The position numbers and the translations under genes are program-made. From assembly GCF_010122465.1 (NCBI RefSeq), contig NZ_WLZY01000001.1, positions 558,001 through 622,000 of the forward strand: a DNA stretch of 64,000 bases, read 5' to 3'. This document shows, one piece after another, positions 1 to 8,393 of this stretch. This DNA is from Phytoactinopolyspora mesophila. Its GTDB lineage: Bacteria > Actinomycetota > Actinomycetes > Jiangellales > Jiangellaceae. Numbering within the stretch: the first letter of the stretch is position 1; every line of letters starts with the position of its first letter. Below the pieces are notes generated by a model that was not told the DNA's origin, ran no database searches, and saw nothing but the letters and a program-made list of their open reading frames with translations.

Positions 1-73
1 GGTCGCCGACGGCCACGGTGACGACGATCTGTCCAGCGTCGTCGAGCTGATCGCCAAGCCGTCGGACCGATGA
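1..73 (+). CDS. 3' end of an unidentified gene (possibly NAD-dependent dehydrogenase)
   Basis: The window opens inside a reading frame that ends at a TGA at 71-73; 23 codons are visible. The tail contains GHGDDDLSSVVELIAKP, which resembles the C-terminal end of 3-hydroxyisobutyrate / 6-phosphogluconate-type dehydrogenases, where a GHGDxD stretch is common. Twenty-three residues cannot establish the family. It reads in the same direction as the LLM oxidoreductase 62 bases downstream and could share its transcript. Confidence 0.5.
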   Translation, partial: VADGHGDDDLSSVVELIAKPSDR

Positions 74-135
74 CGGCGGACGGCGGCAGGCCACGGCACC
101 ACCGACCTGATCGACCAACTCATGAGGAGGACCAC

Positions 136-1065
136 ATGAATAGCCCGACGGCTGCCAGTAGGAGCCAGACAGTTGCCAACCGGACGTACGCCGACCTCAG
201 TTATGCCGGTCCGATGCGGGTGGGTGTCATGGTGATGGCCGACGCGCCGATGCCGCAGCTCATGGATCGGATCAGCAGGACCGAGGAGCTCGGCTTCGAC
301 CAGCTATTCCTGGCCGACCACCTGGCCCACCCGTTCGCGCCGGGCACCACCTGGTTCGACTACGGCAGCCTGCTGGGCGCCGCGGCCATGCGCACCGAGC
401 GGATCCGGATCGGCACGATGGTGAGCAACCCGATCCTGCGGCCACCGGCGCTGCTGGCACGGGAGGCCGTCACTGTGGATCACCTCTCCGGTGGCCGGCT
501 GGAGTTGGGCATCGGCGCAGGCATTATCGAACTAGATCACCACGCCACGGGCACCGAGCCGTGGACGGTCGGGGAGCGCGTCGGGCGTTTCGTGGAGTAC
601 GCCCAGATTGTCGATGAGTTGTTGCGTGCGGATGGTGACGTGTACGACTTCCACGGCAAGTGGCTCCGGGTGAGCGGCCTGCCGACGAATCCCGGACCGA
701 TGCAGCGCCCCCGGCCGCCGATCATCGTCGGCGGGCAGGCGCCCACCATCTTGCGGGTCGCGGCTGAGCGCGCGGACATCTGGAACACGATCGGCCGGAT
801 GGACGCGACGGTCGCGGAGAACATCGAGCTGACCCGGGAGCAGAACCGAAGGCTCGACGAGCTCACCGAAGAGATCGGGCGCGATCCGAAATCGTTGCGC
901 CGCTCCGTCGCGATCGACCCGTTCACGGCCCCCGAAGGTTTCGAGGAGCAGGTGGAGCGCTTCGCGGCGGTCGGCTTCGACGAGTTCTTCTTCACCTGGC
1001 CCGACGACGCGCACGTGGGCGAGCTCGAACGCATCGCGAAGACCTTGCCGGCCCTGCGCGACTAA
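136..1065 (+). CDS. LLM class F420-dependent oxidoreductase
   Basis: A 309-residue single-domain luciferase-like monooxygenase (TIM barrel) protein, likely a soluble F420- or flavin-dependent oxidoreductase of unknown substrate. Seen: GFDQLFLADHL near residue 50, the RIRIGTMVSNP strand, the LSGGRLELGIGAG phosphate-binding region, and PPIIVGGQAP in the second half, all in family order. The start is placed at ATG 136 because GAGGAGG lies at 124-130, five bases ahead; an in-frame ATG at 70 has no ribosome site. The 3' end faces the convergent MurR-like gene across an 89-bp palindromic element. The substrate cannot be told from sequence. Confidence 0.88.
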   Translation: MNSPTAASRSQTVANRTYADLSYAGPMRVGVMVMADAPMPQLMDRISRTEELGFDQLFLADHLAHPFAPGTTWFDYGSLLGAAAMRTERIRIGTMVSNPILRPPALLAREAVTVDHLSGGRLELGIGAGIIELDHHATGTEPWTVGERVGRFVEYAQIVDELLRADGDVYDFHGKWLRVSGLPTNPGPMQRPRPPIIVGGQAPTILRVAAERADIWNTIGRMDATVAENIELTREQNRRLDELTEEIGRDPKSLRRSVAIDPFTAPEGFEEQVERFAAVGFDEFFFTWPDDAHVGELERIAKTLPALRD

Positions 1066-1090
1066 GCAAGGCGCGATGACCGCCAGCACC

Positions 1091-1179
1091 GGTGATCGTC
1101 AGTACGTTGTGGTCGTGATCCCGCGACCACAACGTACTGACGATCACCTCATAGGGACCACAGCGTACTGACGATCACC
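1091..1179. repeat. 89-bp three-arm palindromic element, copy 1
   Basis: Two arms (1091-1115 and 1124-1148) form a perfect 25-bp inverted repeat beginning GGTGATCGTCAGTACGTTGT. A third copy of the arm (1157-1179, one mismatch) follows in the same orientation as the second. The reverse complement of the unit aligns without gaps, at about 87 percent identity, to the unit at 50890-50978, and less closely to 60965-61053. This copy lies between two convergent genes, so it may act as a bidirectional terminator. The exact conserved geometry suggests a dispersed repeat family. Confidence 0.9.
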
Positions 1180-1221
1180 GGGCGAGGAGAGACTCCACGA
1201 GCCGGAATCGAAGCCCCTGGA

Positions 1222-2136
1222 TCACTGGCGGCGGCGGGGCTGAACCCTGCGGGTCTGCAACGTGCTGCGGGTCTTGTCGAGGGCGGCGAGCGTCTCCTCG
1301 TAGCGGCGATGTGCCACGCCGACGAACAGGCAGTCGACCACCGCGAGCTGGGCGATGCGGCTGGCCATCGCCCCGGAGCGGAATGTGGTCTCCCGCGCGG
1401 CCGTCATGAGGACGTAGTCGGCGTGCCCGCCCAGCGGAGATCGGGGGACGTTGGTGACGGCGATGGTGGTGGCACCGTTCTGTTTGGCGACGTGCAGCAT
1501 GTCGACTGTGTCCGCCGTGGTTCCGGCATGCGAGATGGCGACGGCGACGTCCTCGGTGGTGAGCAACGATGCGGAAGTGAGCGCGACGTGGGGGTCGGAC
1601 ACACCGGAGGCGAACAGCCCGATGCGGCGCAGCTTCTGATGCAAGTCTTCAGCGACGACGCCCGAGGCTCCGGCGCCGTAGATGTCGATCTTGCGTGCGG
1701 TGGTCACGGCGTCCACAGCCAGCTCGAGGGTGTTCAGATCGAGTGCGGCGACGGTGTCTTCGATCGCTTGGGCATCGTTGGCGGTGATCTTGGCCACGAT
1801 GGTCCGGAGGTCGTCCGTGGCGTTGATAGTGCCGTCGATCGGGCCGTGATGTGAGGTCGCTTCCTGAAGCGTCACATCACGCGTCAGGGCCATCCGTAGA
1901 TCCGGGTAGCCCCGGAAGCCCACGGCCCGGCAGAATCGGAGCACCGTCGCCTCGGACGTCATGCATTGTTCAGCGAGTTTACTGATCGAACTCTCGGAAA
2001 CGCCGGCAGGATCTTCGATGACGGCCGCTGCCACGCGTTGCTCGGCCGGGCGCAAGGTGGGCAGCGCGGCGCGGATGTGCACAAGCGCGTTATGTGGAGA
2101 CGGCGGCGGTGCCGTCGTCGGCGTGTGGGTGGTCAT
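1222..2136 (-). CDS. MurR/RpiR family transcriptional regulator
   Basis: A 304-residue regulator with an N-terminal RpiR helix-turn-helix (about residues 20-95, including LRPAEQRVAAAVIEDP and SEATVLRFCRAVGFRGYPDL) and a C-terminal SIS sugar-phosphate-binding domain (about 125-265, with IDIYGAGASG and ISHAGTTADTVDML). Family members sense phosphosugars such as MurNAc-6-phosphate. ATG 2136 overlaps the TGA of the upstream serine hydrolase (ATGA), which fixes the start and implies translational coupling. The divergent neighbours murQ and anmK make MurNAc-6-P the likely effector and the 3277-3310 inverted repeat the likely operator; both points are inference. Confidence 0.9.
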   Translation of the reverse strand: MTTHTPTTAPPPSPHNALVHIRAALPTLRPAEQRVAAAVIEDPAGVSESSISKLAEQCMTSEATVLRFCRAVGFRGYPDLRMALTRDVTLQEATSHHGPIDGTINATDDLRTIVAKITANDAQAIEDTVAALDLNTLELAVDAVTTARKIDIYGAGASGVVAEDLHQKLRRIGLFASGVSDPHVALTSASLLTTEDVAVAISHAGTTADTVDMLHVAKQNGATTIAVTNVPRSPLGGHADYVLMTAARETTFRSGAMASRIAQLAVVDCLFVGVAHRRYEETLAALDKTRSTLQTRRVQPRRRQ

Positions 2137-3239
2137 GTCCGGCCTGCCTCCGTCAGTGTCAGATCGGCCACTTGCTGCCGGATCGTGGAGATCTCCGACC
2201 ATTCCCGAGACGGATGGACTCGGTTGGTGAGGAGGATCGTCACCGTTCCCAGGCTGGGGGTCACCACAAGCGAGGTGCCGGTGAAGCCAGTGTGCCCGAT
2301 CGCGCCGTGCGCGGCCAGGCTTCCCATGAACGACCTGTCGCCGATGCGGGGGCCGAGACCATGCCGGTAGCCCGGCTTGAGCCGCGAGGGCAGCTGGTCG
2401 GTGATCATTGCCCGGGCGGTGTCGGGATCTAGTACACGAGCGCCGTCTACCTCACCGCCGAGCCGCAACATCTCGCCGAATCGGGCGAGGTCATGAGCGG
2501 TGCTGAAGAGCCCGGCGTTGCCCGCCGTGCCGCCGAGCGCCCAGTTGTTCTCGTCGTGGACCTCGCCGCGGACCATGCCTCGGCCGACATAGGGCTGATA
2601 CTCGGTGGCGGCGGTGCGGGCGACCAGACCACGATGAGGGCGGTAGCTCGTATCGGCGAGGCCCAGGGGGGTAAGCACCGCATGTTCCACGAGACGGGGC
2701 AGGCGGCTGCCGGTGAGCCGTTCGAGGAAAAGTCCAAGGGCGATATATCCGACGCACGAGTACTCGAAGTGGCTGCCCGGGGTGTGTGTGAGTGGGGCTT
2801 GCAGAACCGCGGCGACGCGCTGGGCCTGGGTGGGGATCTCCCACAGCCGCCGCACGGCTGGGAGGCCCGACGTGTGCGTGAGCAGGTGCCGCACCGTGAT
2901 CTCGCCGCGGATGTCGTCGGCCCATTCCGGAAACTGCGACGCCGCGGGCGTGTCGAGGGTGAGCAGGCCCTCGTCGCTGAGTGCGAGCGTGGTCGCCGCG
3001 GTGAAGAGTTTGCTCAACGAAGCGATGTCGAAGACCGTGTCCGGCGTCATTGCCTCACGCTCGTCGGGCGACAGCAGTTCTGGTCCGGGCCCGTATCGGA
3101 CCGCGTCCCCGACGGCTGCTTTCTCGATAAGCTCGCCATTGCGCATCACGAGCGCCACGGCTCCCGGGTAGCGCGGATGGGTGTGTTGCGAAGTGTCTGT
3201 GCGGAGGCCGGCCTCGAGTAGCTGCCGCAGTCTGCTCAT
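2133..3239 (-). CDS. AmiE/EstB-like serine hydrolase (beta-lactamase fold)
   Basis: A 368-residue penicillin-recognising serine hydrolase. The catalytic SxxK is SLSK at residues 74-77 and the third motif is HTG at 316-318. The second motif reads YSC at 160-162, where YxN is usual. The stretch GEVHDENNWALGGTAG near residue 225 is typical of the YbbE/AmiE-EstB branch. In Bacillus the YbbE-type enzyme is an N-acetylmuramyl-L-alanine amidase encoded beside murQ and murR, so a role in stripping peptides from MurNAc is likely here. No signal peptide is seen, suggesting a cytoplasmic enzyme. Start ATG 3239 fits family length; longer in-frame starts cover non-coding-looking sequence and the murQ promoter. 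Confidence 0.85.
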   Translation of the reverse strand: MSRLRQLLEAGLRTDTSQHTHPRYPGAVALVMRNGELIEKAAVGDAVRYGPGPELLSPDEREAMTPDTVFDIASLSKLFTAATTLALSDEGLLTLDTPAASQFPEWADDIRGEITVRHLLTHTSGLPAVRRLWEIPTQAQRVAAVLQAPLTHTPGSHFEYSCVGYIALGLFLERLTGSRLPRLVEHAVLTPLGLADTSYRPHRGLVARTAATEYQPYVGRGMVRGEVHDENNWALGGTAGNAGLFSTAHDLARFGEMLRLGGEVDGARVLDPDTARAMITDQLPSRLKPGYRHGLGPRIGDRSFMGSLAAHGAIGHTGFTGTSLVVTPSLGTVTILLTNRVHPSREWSEISTIRQQVADLTLTEAGRT

Positions 3240-3276
3240 GGGGGACAGACTACGAGATCCACGATCATCGTGTAGT

Positions 3277-3310
3277 TTATTGACCCATTCCATCCGCGGT
3301 GGGTTGATAA
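3277..3310. promoter_or_regulatory. Inverted repeat in the murQ / regulator divergent promoter
   Basis: TTATTGACCCA (3277-3287) and TGGGTTGATAA (3300-3310) are complementary at 9 of 11 positions and separated by 12 bases. They sit in the 109-bp gap between the divergent serine hydrolase-murR pair and murQ. TTGACC at 3280-3285 lies within the left arm and could be a -35 for murQ, with an AT-rich block about 18 bases on. This is the obvious candidate operator for the adjacent RpiR-type regulator; binding is not shown. Confidence 0.6.
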
Positions 3311-3348
3311 TTGACACGCGTGCTGGACCTGCGGCACGAAAGGAACCG

Positions 3349-4248
3349 ATGACAACTCCGTTAGAGCAGCTGATGACCGAGCAGGTGGACGAGCAGTACA
3401 ACAGCATCGACACCGCCTCGGTGGCGGAGCTGGCCGGGATCATGAACGAGGCGGACGCCACGGTGCCCGCGGCTGTGAATGCCGCGTTAGGACAGATCGT
3501 GCCAGCCGTCGAAGGTGTCGTGGCGCGGCTGAAGGCAGGCGGGCGGCTGTTCTACGTCGGCGCTGGAACCGCCGGCCGGCTCGGTGTGCTCGACGCGTCG
3601 GAGTGCCCTCCGACATTCAACACCGCGCCCGGCCAGGTTTACGGCATCCTGGCCGGCGGCATGGAAGCGCTCGTCGCCGCCCAGGAAGGCGCCGAGGACG
3701 ACGAACAGGCCGGTGCCGCTGACGTCATCTCCCACGGCGTCGGGTCTGGTGACGCCGTCGTCGGCATCGCCTCGAGCGGACGGACTCCCTACGTGCTCGG
3801 CGCCTTGCGCGCGGCCAGGGATCTCGGTGCGCTGACGATCGCTCTCGCCTGCAATGCCGATAGCGACATCGGCCTGGCCGCGGACCTGCCGATCGAGGTG
3901 CTTGTCGGCCCCGAGGTGGTAGCGGGCTCCACCCGCCTGAAAGCCGGCACCGCGCAGAAGATGGTGCTCAACATGATCTCGACCATCTCCATGGTTCAGC
4001 TCGGCAAGACCTACGGCAACCTCATGGTGGACATGCGCGCCACCAACGAGAAGCTCAGGGAACGAGCTATCCGGATGGTGCGGCTCGTCACCGACGCCGG
4101 GCGCGACGAGGCGCTGGCCGCGCTGCACGCGGCCGACATGGAGGTAAAACCCGCCATCCTGCTGATTCGCAGCGGCGTCGACGTGCCAGAAGCGCGGGCG
4201 CGGTTGCAACGCGCCGAAGGCCGGTTGCGCCTCGCCCTCGAGGAGTAG
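3349..4248 (+). CDS. murQ: N-acetylmuramic acid 6-phosphate etherase
   Basis: A 299-residue SIS-domain enzyme that removes the D-lactyl ether from MurNAc-6-phosphate to give GlcNAc-6-phosphate, a cytoplasmic step of peptidoglycan recycling. The family signature [20 protein letters not shown] is at residues 71-90, with E85 in the position of the catalytic acid. The second acidic region EGAEDDEQ is near 113-120, and [10 protein letters not shown] follows. Start ATG 3349 is preceded by GAAAGGAA at 3338-3345. The gene is separated from anmK by two bases and divergent from the regulator and amidase-like gene, so the island covers peptide removal, anhydroMurNAc phosphorylation and ether cleavage. 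Confidence 0.96.
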   Translation: MTTPLEQLMTEQVDEQYNSIDTASVAELAGIMNEADATVPAAVNAALGQIVPAVEGVVARLKAGGRLFYVGAGTAGRLGVLDASECPPTFNTAPGQVYGILAGGMEALVAAQEGAEDDEQAGAADVISHGVGSGDAVVGIASSGRTPYVLGALRAARDLGALTIALACNADSDIGLAADLPIEVLVGPEVVAGSTRLKAGTAQKMVLNMISTISMVQLGKTYGNLMVDMRATNEKLRERAIRMVRLVTDAGRDEALAALHAADMEVKPAILLIRSGVDVPEARARLQRAEGRLRLALEE

Positions 4249-4250
4249 CC

Positions 4251-5549
4251 ATGAGTACCCGGTCCGGCGGAGAGGCAGGGGAACCCCCTCCGCCCGCGTT
4301 CCTCGGGCTACGCGCGTCCGACCGCACCCCGTCGAATCCCCCGCACCCGGAACCTCTGACTGTGCTCGGGATGATCTCCGGGACGAGTCATGACGGGATC
4401 GATGTCGCGGTGGTCGACTTCACCCTGGACGAGGGCAACGTGCTGCACGGAACCGTCCGGCATACGGCGAGTCCGGCTTACGACGCCGCGCTGCGCGCCC
4501 GGTTACGCAGCACACTGCCGCCGGCAGAGATTCGCTACGCCGACGTGTGCGAGCTGGACACGCTCATCGGGCAGGCGTTCGCTGGCGCCGCCGCCAGCGC
4601 GGCGGCCGCCGTCGGAGGGGTTGACCTCGGCTGTTCTCATGGGCAGACCGTCTATCACTGGGTGGATCGCAACCGGGCGCTCGGCACGCTGCAGATCGGG
4701 CAGCCGGCCTGGATCGCCGACCGGCTCGGCGTCCCGGTGATCTCCGACGTGCGCATCCGCGACATCGTCTCCGGCGGGCAGGGCGCGCCCCTGGTTTCGC
4801 TGCTGGACCTGCTTCTCCTGGCCGGGTTGACGGGGCGGGCCGCTGCGTTGAACTTGGGCGGGATATCGAACATCACCGTGCTACAGCAGGCCGGTCGCCA
4901 CGCGCCGGTCGCCTACGACGTCGGCCCGGCGAACGCCCTGATCGATGCGGCCGTGCTGGCTGCTGATCCAGATGGGCCCGGGTATGACGTAGACGGACGG
5001 ATCGCCGCCACCGGAACGGTTCGAGGCGATCTGCTCGCGGAGTTGCTGGGGGAGCCGTACTACGCACTCACCGCACCGAAGACTACGGGCAAGGAACTGT
5101 TCCACGCCGGTTACCTGGCCGAGGTGTTGTCCCGGCACCCGGGTATCGATGCGACCGGCGCCGATCATGCAGACGTCGTCGCGACGCTCACCGCCCTGAC
5201 CGCCCGCACCGTGGCCGCCGAGGTCCGCTCGCACAACATCGACACGCTGGTGGTCTCCGGCGGAGGCTGGCTCAACCCGACGCTTCGCGCCATGCTGGCT
5301 GCCGAAATGCCGGAGGTGGCGCTCCGATCCTCGGCGGAGCTCGGAGCCCCCGTCGGCGCCAAGGAGGCGATCGCGTTCGCGCTGATCGGGTGGCACACGT
5401 GGCACGGACTCCCCGGGAGCGTGCCGTCGTGCACCGGCGCCGGCCGGGCTAGTGTGCTCGGCACCGTGACGCCCGGTGCCGGTCCGCTGCGACTGCCGGC
5501 AGCGCTCCAGGCCGCGCCGTCGGCCCTGGTACTCGACGCGGGCAACTGA
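4251..5549 (+). CDS. anmK: Anhydro-N-acetylmuramic acid kinase
   Basis: An AnmK kinase that opens the 1,6-anhydro ring of anhydroMurNAc and phosphorylates it to MurNAc-6-P, the MurQ substrate. Seen: the N-terminal ATP-site motif [50 protein letters not shown], and [10 protein letters not shown] with [11 protein letters not shown] at the C-terminus. With ATG 4251 (two bases after murQ, ribosome site GAGGAG in the murQ tail) the protein has 432 residues and a proline-rich extension of about 37 residues unlike the family. GTG 4362 would give a typical 395-residue enzyme. A GC hairpin at 4266-4294 lies in the disputed stretch. Confidence 0.93.
   Translation: MSTRSGGEAGEPPPPAFLGLRASDRTPSNPPHPEPLTVLGMISGTSHDGIDVAVVDFTLDEGNVLHGTVRHTASPAYDAALRARLRSTLPPAEIRYADVCELDTLIGQAFAGAAASAAAAVGGVDLGCSHGQTVYHWVDRNRALGTLQIGQPAWIADRLGVPVISDVRIRDIVSGGQGAPLVSLLDLLLLAGLTGRAAALNLGGISNITVLQQAGRHAPVAYDVGPANALIDAAVLAADPDGPGYDVDGRIAATGTVRGDLLAELLGEPYYALTAPKTTGKELFHAGYLAEVLSRHPGIDATGADHADVVATLTALTARTVAAEVRSHNIDTLVVSGGGWLNPTLRAMLAAEMPEVALRSSAELGAPVGAKEAIAFALIGWHTWHGLPGSVPSCTGAGRASVLGTVTPGAGPLRLPAALQAAPSALVLDAGN
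4266..4294 (+). other. GC-rich hairpin just inside (or before) anmK
   Basis: GGCGGAG (4266-4272) pairs with CTCCGCC (4288-4294), and an inner GGGG/CCCC stem (4278-4281 with 4284-4287) leaves a two-base loop. It begins 15 bases after the annotated ATG. If anmK really starts at GTG 4362, this is an intergenic hairpin in a 113-bp murQ-anmK gap and could modulate readthrough. Confidence 0.55.
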
Positions 5550-5575
5550 AGAGCGACAGCGAAGCCACAGCCGCA

Positions 5576-6271
5576 TCACGGGAGGACGTCGACACAGCCC
5601 AAGCGGTCACCGGCCATGCCGGCCTCGCCGGGCCCGGTCATGGTGTGCTTCTCGTGGATGACCACGGAGTTGGCCTCCCCGGTACGGGGCGTCCACCCCA
5701 CGGAGGTCTCGGAGTGGCCATGGCCGGTGCCGTCCGTCGTGAGGTCCAACCAAACCTCGTTCTCGGGGTTGGCGTACTCAGGGTCGGTCGACGGCTGCAC
5801 AGGATCGAGCACGTCCTGGTAGTGCGGACCAGAGTCGCCCGGATCTGGCCCGCAGGGATTGGTGTGCAGATGCGCTCCGAACTCCCGGTCGGCTTCGACA
5901 CCATCGAGGGTGAGTGTGAACTCGGTCCCCTCGCCGGCCGGCCCAATCGTCACCTCGGCGTATCCTCCGATGGGGAGGGCGTCGTCGTAAGTGAACGCCT
6001 CGGCTGGGCCTGCATCGTTGCTGAAGGTCGCGGTCACTGTGCGCACGTCGTTGATGTCGGCGGTGGCGGGAACATCGGCCGGGGCCGAGTTCGTCGCGTC
6101 GTCACCGCCACATCCTGAGACGACGACGGCGCTCAGCACAACTGCCAGGGCACCGGTTCGGGCTCGGCCGCGGCGGCCCGAAGCAGGGCCGGCACCCGAT
6201 CGGCGAGCGACGCGGAGTAACCGTGGGCCGGTACGAGGCGGGCGGGGAAGAGGCAGGCGGATGAGCGACAC
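5576..6271 (-). CDS. sodC: Copper-type superoxide dismutase-like lipoprotein
   Basis: A 231-residue Cu/Zn-superoxide-dismutase-family protein, exported and probably lipid-anchored: a basic N-terminus, a hydrophobic stretch and the lipobox VVSGC (Cys54). Candidate copper ligands are H134 and H136 (GAHLHTNPCG), H150 (GPHY) and H206 (VVIHE). The disulfide pair would be C140 and C226 (GDRLGCVDV). D176 (VWLDL) matches the Zn aspartate, but the usual Zn histidines between H150 and D176 are absent, so this looks like a copper-only form. The start is GTG 6271 with TGGAG about nine bases upstream. The gene stands alone, convergent with anmK across 26 bases. Confidence 0.82.
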   Translation of the reverse strand: MSLIRLPLPRPPRTGPRLLRVARRSGAGPASGRRGRARTGALAVVLSAVVVSGCGGDDATNSAPADVPATADINDVRTVTATFSNDAGPAEAFTYDDALPIGGYAEVTIGPAGEGTEFTLTLDGVEADREFGAHLHTNPCGPDPGDSGPHYQDVLDPVQPSTDPEYANPENEVWLDLTTDGTGHGHSETSVGWTPRTGEANSVVIHEKHTMTGPGEAGMAGDRLGCVDVLP

Positions 6272-6462
6272 AGCGATGCTCCAGAAACGTGACGATCGAG
6301 AATCAGCTCGTCACGCTACCGACGCGGCCCGGCTCCCGTCCGAGAAACGCCAACTTTCGGCGCCGCGTGGGCTGCCGCGCCCGTGAGCGGCGCGAGCTTC
6401 GTCAGCCGGTCAGCCAACCGCTGTCGGAGAGCGCTTCGCCATTCCTTGATCGAGCAAGCCGC

Positions 6463-7857
6463 TCACCCATCGCTCAGCAGTTCGAGGCCCTGAGCTGCGA
6501 TCGCGGCTAGGCGCCGTTCGTCGGCCAGTGCGCCGGGCTCGTCGGTGGCCAATTGCATCACGAAGACGTGCCGGACGCCGTCGGGGTCCTCGAGCAGCCA
6601 GGACAACGCATAGACCCCAGGCGCCCCGCCGCCCTTGAAGCCGGCGTAGGGCCAAGCGTCGGGATCGACAGGTACTCCAGGGTTGACCGCCATGATCGCG
6701 CGTACGGTGCCTGAGTCGTCGTCGGCGGCCATGTCGTGCAGCGCATGGTGGGCCGCGGCCAGATCGGGGCCGCTGGCGAACCAGCCGACGCCGTAGGGCC
6801 AGACAGCCTCGGTGATCCCGCCCGGATCGACGTCGAGCACTCCGCCGGGAAGCTCCTCGAGCATCCTGCGGCGTTCGTCGGTGTCCGCACCCTGCCAGGC
6901 GCGCGGCAACTCGGGATCGGACCATCCGAGCTGGAAAAGCTCGCGGGTGGTGATGAACGGTGTGAGGAGCGCCGGTTCGTCGTGTCCCATGTCGGACACC
7001 GCGGCTTCCACGGATTCCCGGCCCACCAGATCGATCAGGATGTCGGTGGCGGTGTTGTCGCTGATCGAGATCATCTTCTCGGCGGCCTCGGCGACGCTGA
7101 CGGAGGTCCCGGGCTCAGCGTCCTGCAACTCGCCCGTGGGAAGGCTGCGGACGTCGTCGGTCACGGTGACGTCGTCGTCCCAGGAGAGATCCCCGCCGAG
7201 CACACTTTGCTGGACCGCGCCGAGGACGTACAGCTTGAATATCGATCCAATGGGCCGGGCCTGGGCGCTCTGGTGCTCATGGATCACCTCCCAGGTGCCG
7301 TCGTCGTCCCGAACGGCGTAGAGGCCGAAGTCCGCACCAGTGTCGGTCAGCGCTTCATCGAGGTCTTCCCAGCTGCTGATGTCCGGAACCTCGGAGGCCG
7401 CTTGTACGAACAACGTGTCGATCAGGCCGTCGTTGTCCAGTTCGACATGCATCTGCCATGAAGATCCGTCCTCGGTGGTCAGATCGATTTGTGCCTGGTG
7501 CTCGGTGCCGTCGTAGTCGTCGATCACGAAGGTGCCCAGACTGCGGAGTGAATCGAACGTGTCGGCGACATCCTCGGCCGGCACATGGGCGAGGAAGGTG
7601 TCCGAGAAGCGCCCGGCCGCGACGTCCGCATCCGGACCGGATCCGGCCCGCAACTGTTCGAGGACCCACTGAGCCTGTTCGGCTACGGGGGTATCGATGC
7701 TCAGCTCTTCCAGATCGGCCGTGCCCGCCTGGGCAGTCTCCGTGGCTGGGGGAGTCGCGCTGGAGTCGTCGGACGGGTCTTGCTCAGTGCAAGCCGTGAC
7801 GACGAGCAGAGCGCTCACCATGCTGAGGCTGAGGATGGGAAGACGGCGTGGATACAC
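6463..7857 (-). CDS. LpqF/ORF12-type serine hydrolase lipoprotein
   Basis: A 464-residue lipoprotein (lipobox VVTAC, Cys23) made of an N-terminal NTF2/steroid-isomerase-like domain (about residues 55-155) and a class A beta-lactamase-like domain (about 165-460). The catalytic motifs are SIFK at 205-208, SDN at 266-268 and KGG at 408-410, in place of the usual KTG. This domain pair is that of Mycobacterium LpqF and the clavulanate-cluster ORF12 protein; many members lack true beta-lactamase activity. It should be attached to the outer face of the membrane. The substrate is unknown; an esterase or wall hydrolase role is possible. It faces the SodC-like gene in the same direction, 191 bp apart. 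Confidence 0.85.
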   Translation of the reverse strand: MYPRRLPILSLSMVSALLVVTACTEQDPSDDSSATPPATETAQAGTADLEELSIDTPVAEQAQWVLEQLRAGSGPDADVAAGRFSDTFLAHVPAEDVADTFDSLRSLGTFVIDDYDGTEHQAQIDLTTEDGSSWQMHVELDNDGLIDTLFVQAASEVPDISSWEDLDEALTDTGADFGLYAVRDDDGTWEVIHEHQSAQARPIGSIFKLYVLGAVQQSVLGGDLSWDDDVTVTDDVRSLPTGELQDAEPGTSVSVAEAAEKMISISDNTATDILIDLVGRESVEAAVSDMGHDEPALLTPFITTRELFQLGWSDPELPRAWQGADTDERRRMLEELPGGVLDVDPGGITEAVWPYGVGWFASGPDLAAAHHALHDMAADDDSGTVRAIMAVNPGVPVDPDAWPYAGFKGGGAPGVYALSWLLEDPDGVRHVFVMQLATDEPGALADERRLAAIAAQGLELLSDG

Positions 7858-8186
7858 AGGTTCTCCGAAGAGGGTTCTAGTGGTGCCGACGCTGAACGCT
7901 GCGCCGACACGACACTAGCCGATGCGCGAGCGGCTGCCGGGCAGGGCACAAGACGGACGGTACTGACAAGCGACCTTGCGAGCCGTGACAAGTTAGTCAT
8001 GATGTCTTCGGAGCTCGATCGAGCTTTGAAATGCACTGAGGCTGACGGCAAGTCAGTTTGCCAAAACTCTTTACGCGTCGAACTGTCATGTATATAGTCA
8101 TGCTCATGACCTACCGGATCATCCGGATTAGATAGCTAGGTTCGGTAGGGTTAAATCCGCGAGAGACACTCGGAGGGAGGCGGCTC
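7858..8186. other. Intergenic region with lower GC and small palindromes
   Basis: A 329-bp stretch between the divergent LpqF-type gene and the small peptide gene. It is noticeably less GC-rich than its neighbours. It contains a perfect 14-bp palindrome AGCTCGATCGAGCT (8012-8025), GTCATG-CT-CATGAC at about 8097-8110, and AT-rich blocks (TATATA at 8091-8096, TAGGGT near 8146) that could serve as promoter elements for the peptide gene. No coding sequence is supported. Confidence 0.5.
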
Positions 8187-8267
8187 ATGGGACTCTTGGA
8201 TTCGCTGCTTGACACGATCGGCGACTTGGTCGACGACGTGCTCAATTTGCTACTGAACCTTCTCTAG
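8187..8267 (+). CDS. 26-residue acidic amphipathic peptide
   Basis: A short frame, ATG 8187 to TAG 8267, preceded by a very strong ribosome site, GGAGGGAGG at 8172-8180, six bases from the ATG. The product begins MGLLDSLLDTIGDLVDDVLN and ends in leucines. Leu/Ile/Val recur every three to four residues, with five aspartates on the other face, so it should form an anionic amphipathic helix. It has no Lys, Arg or Cys. A perfect terminator hairpin lies 127 bp downstream, and no other gene shares the unit. I do not recognise a family; a membrane-active or regulatory peptide is possible. Confidence 0.62.
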   Translation: MGLLDSLLDTIGDLVDDVLNLLLNLL

Positions 8268-8393
8268 TTGCCCAGTGGGTCTCCTCCGATGAGATCCTGA
8301 AATGCAGGTCGGCGTCGTGTCAGGCCAGCGGTGCGGGGGAACGCAGCGACGACGGGGGCCGGCGAAGACGAACCGAATTGCACGGGGGTATGG

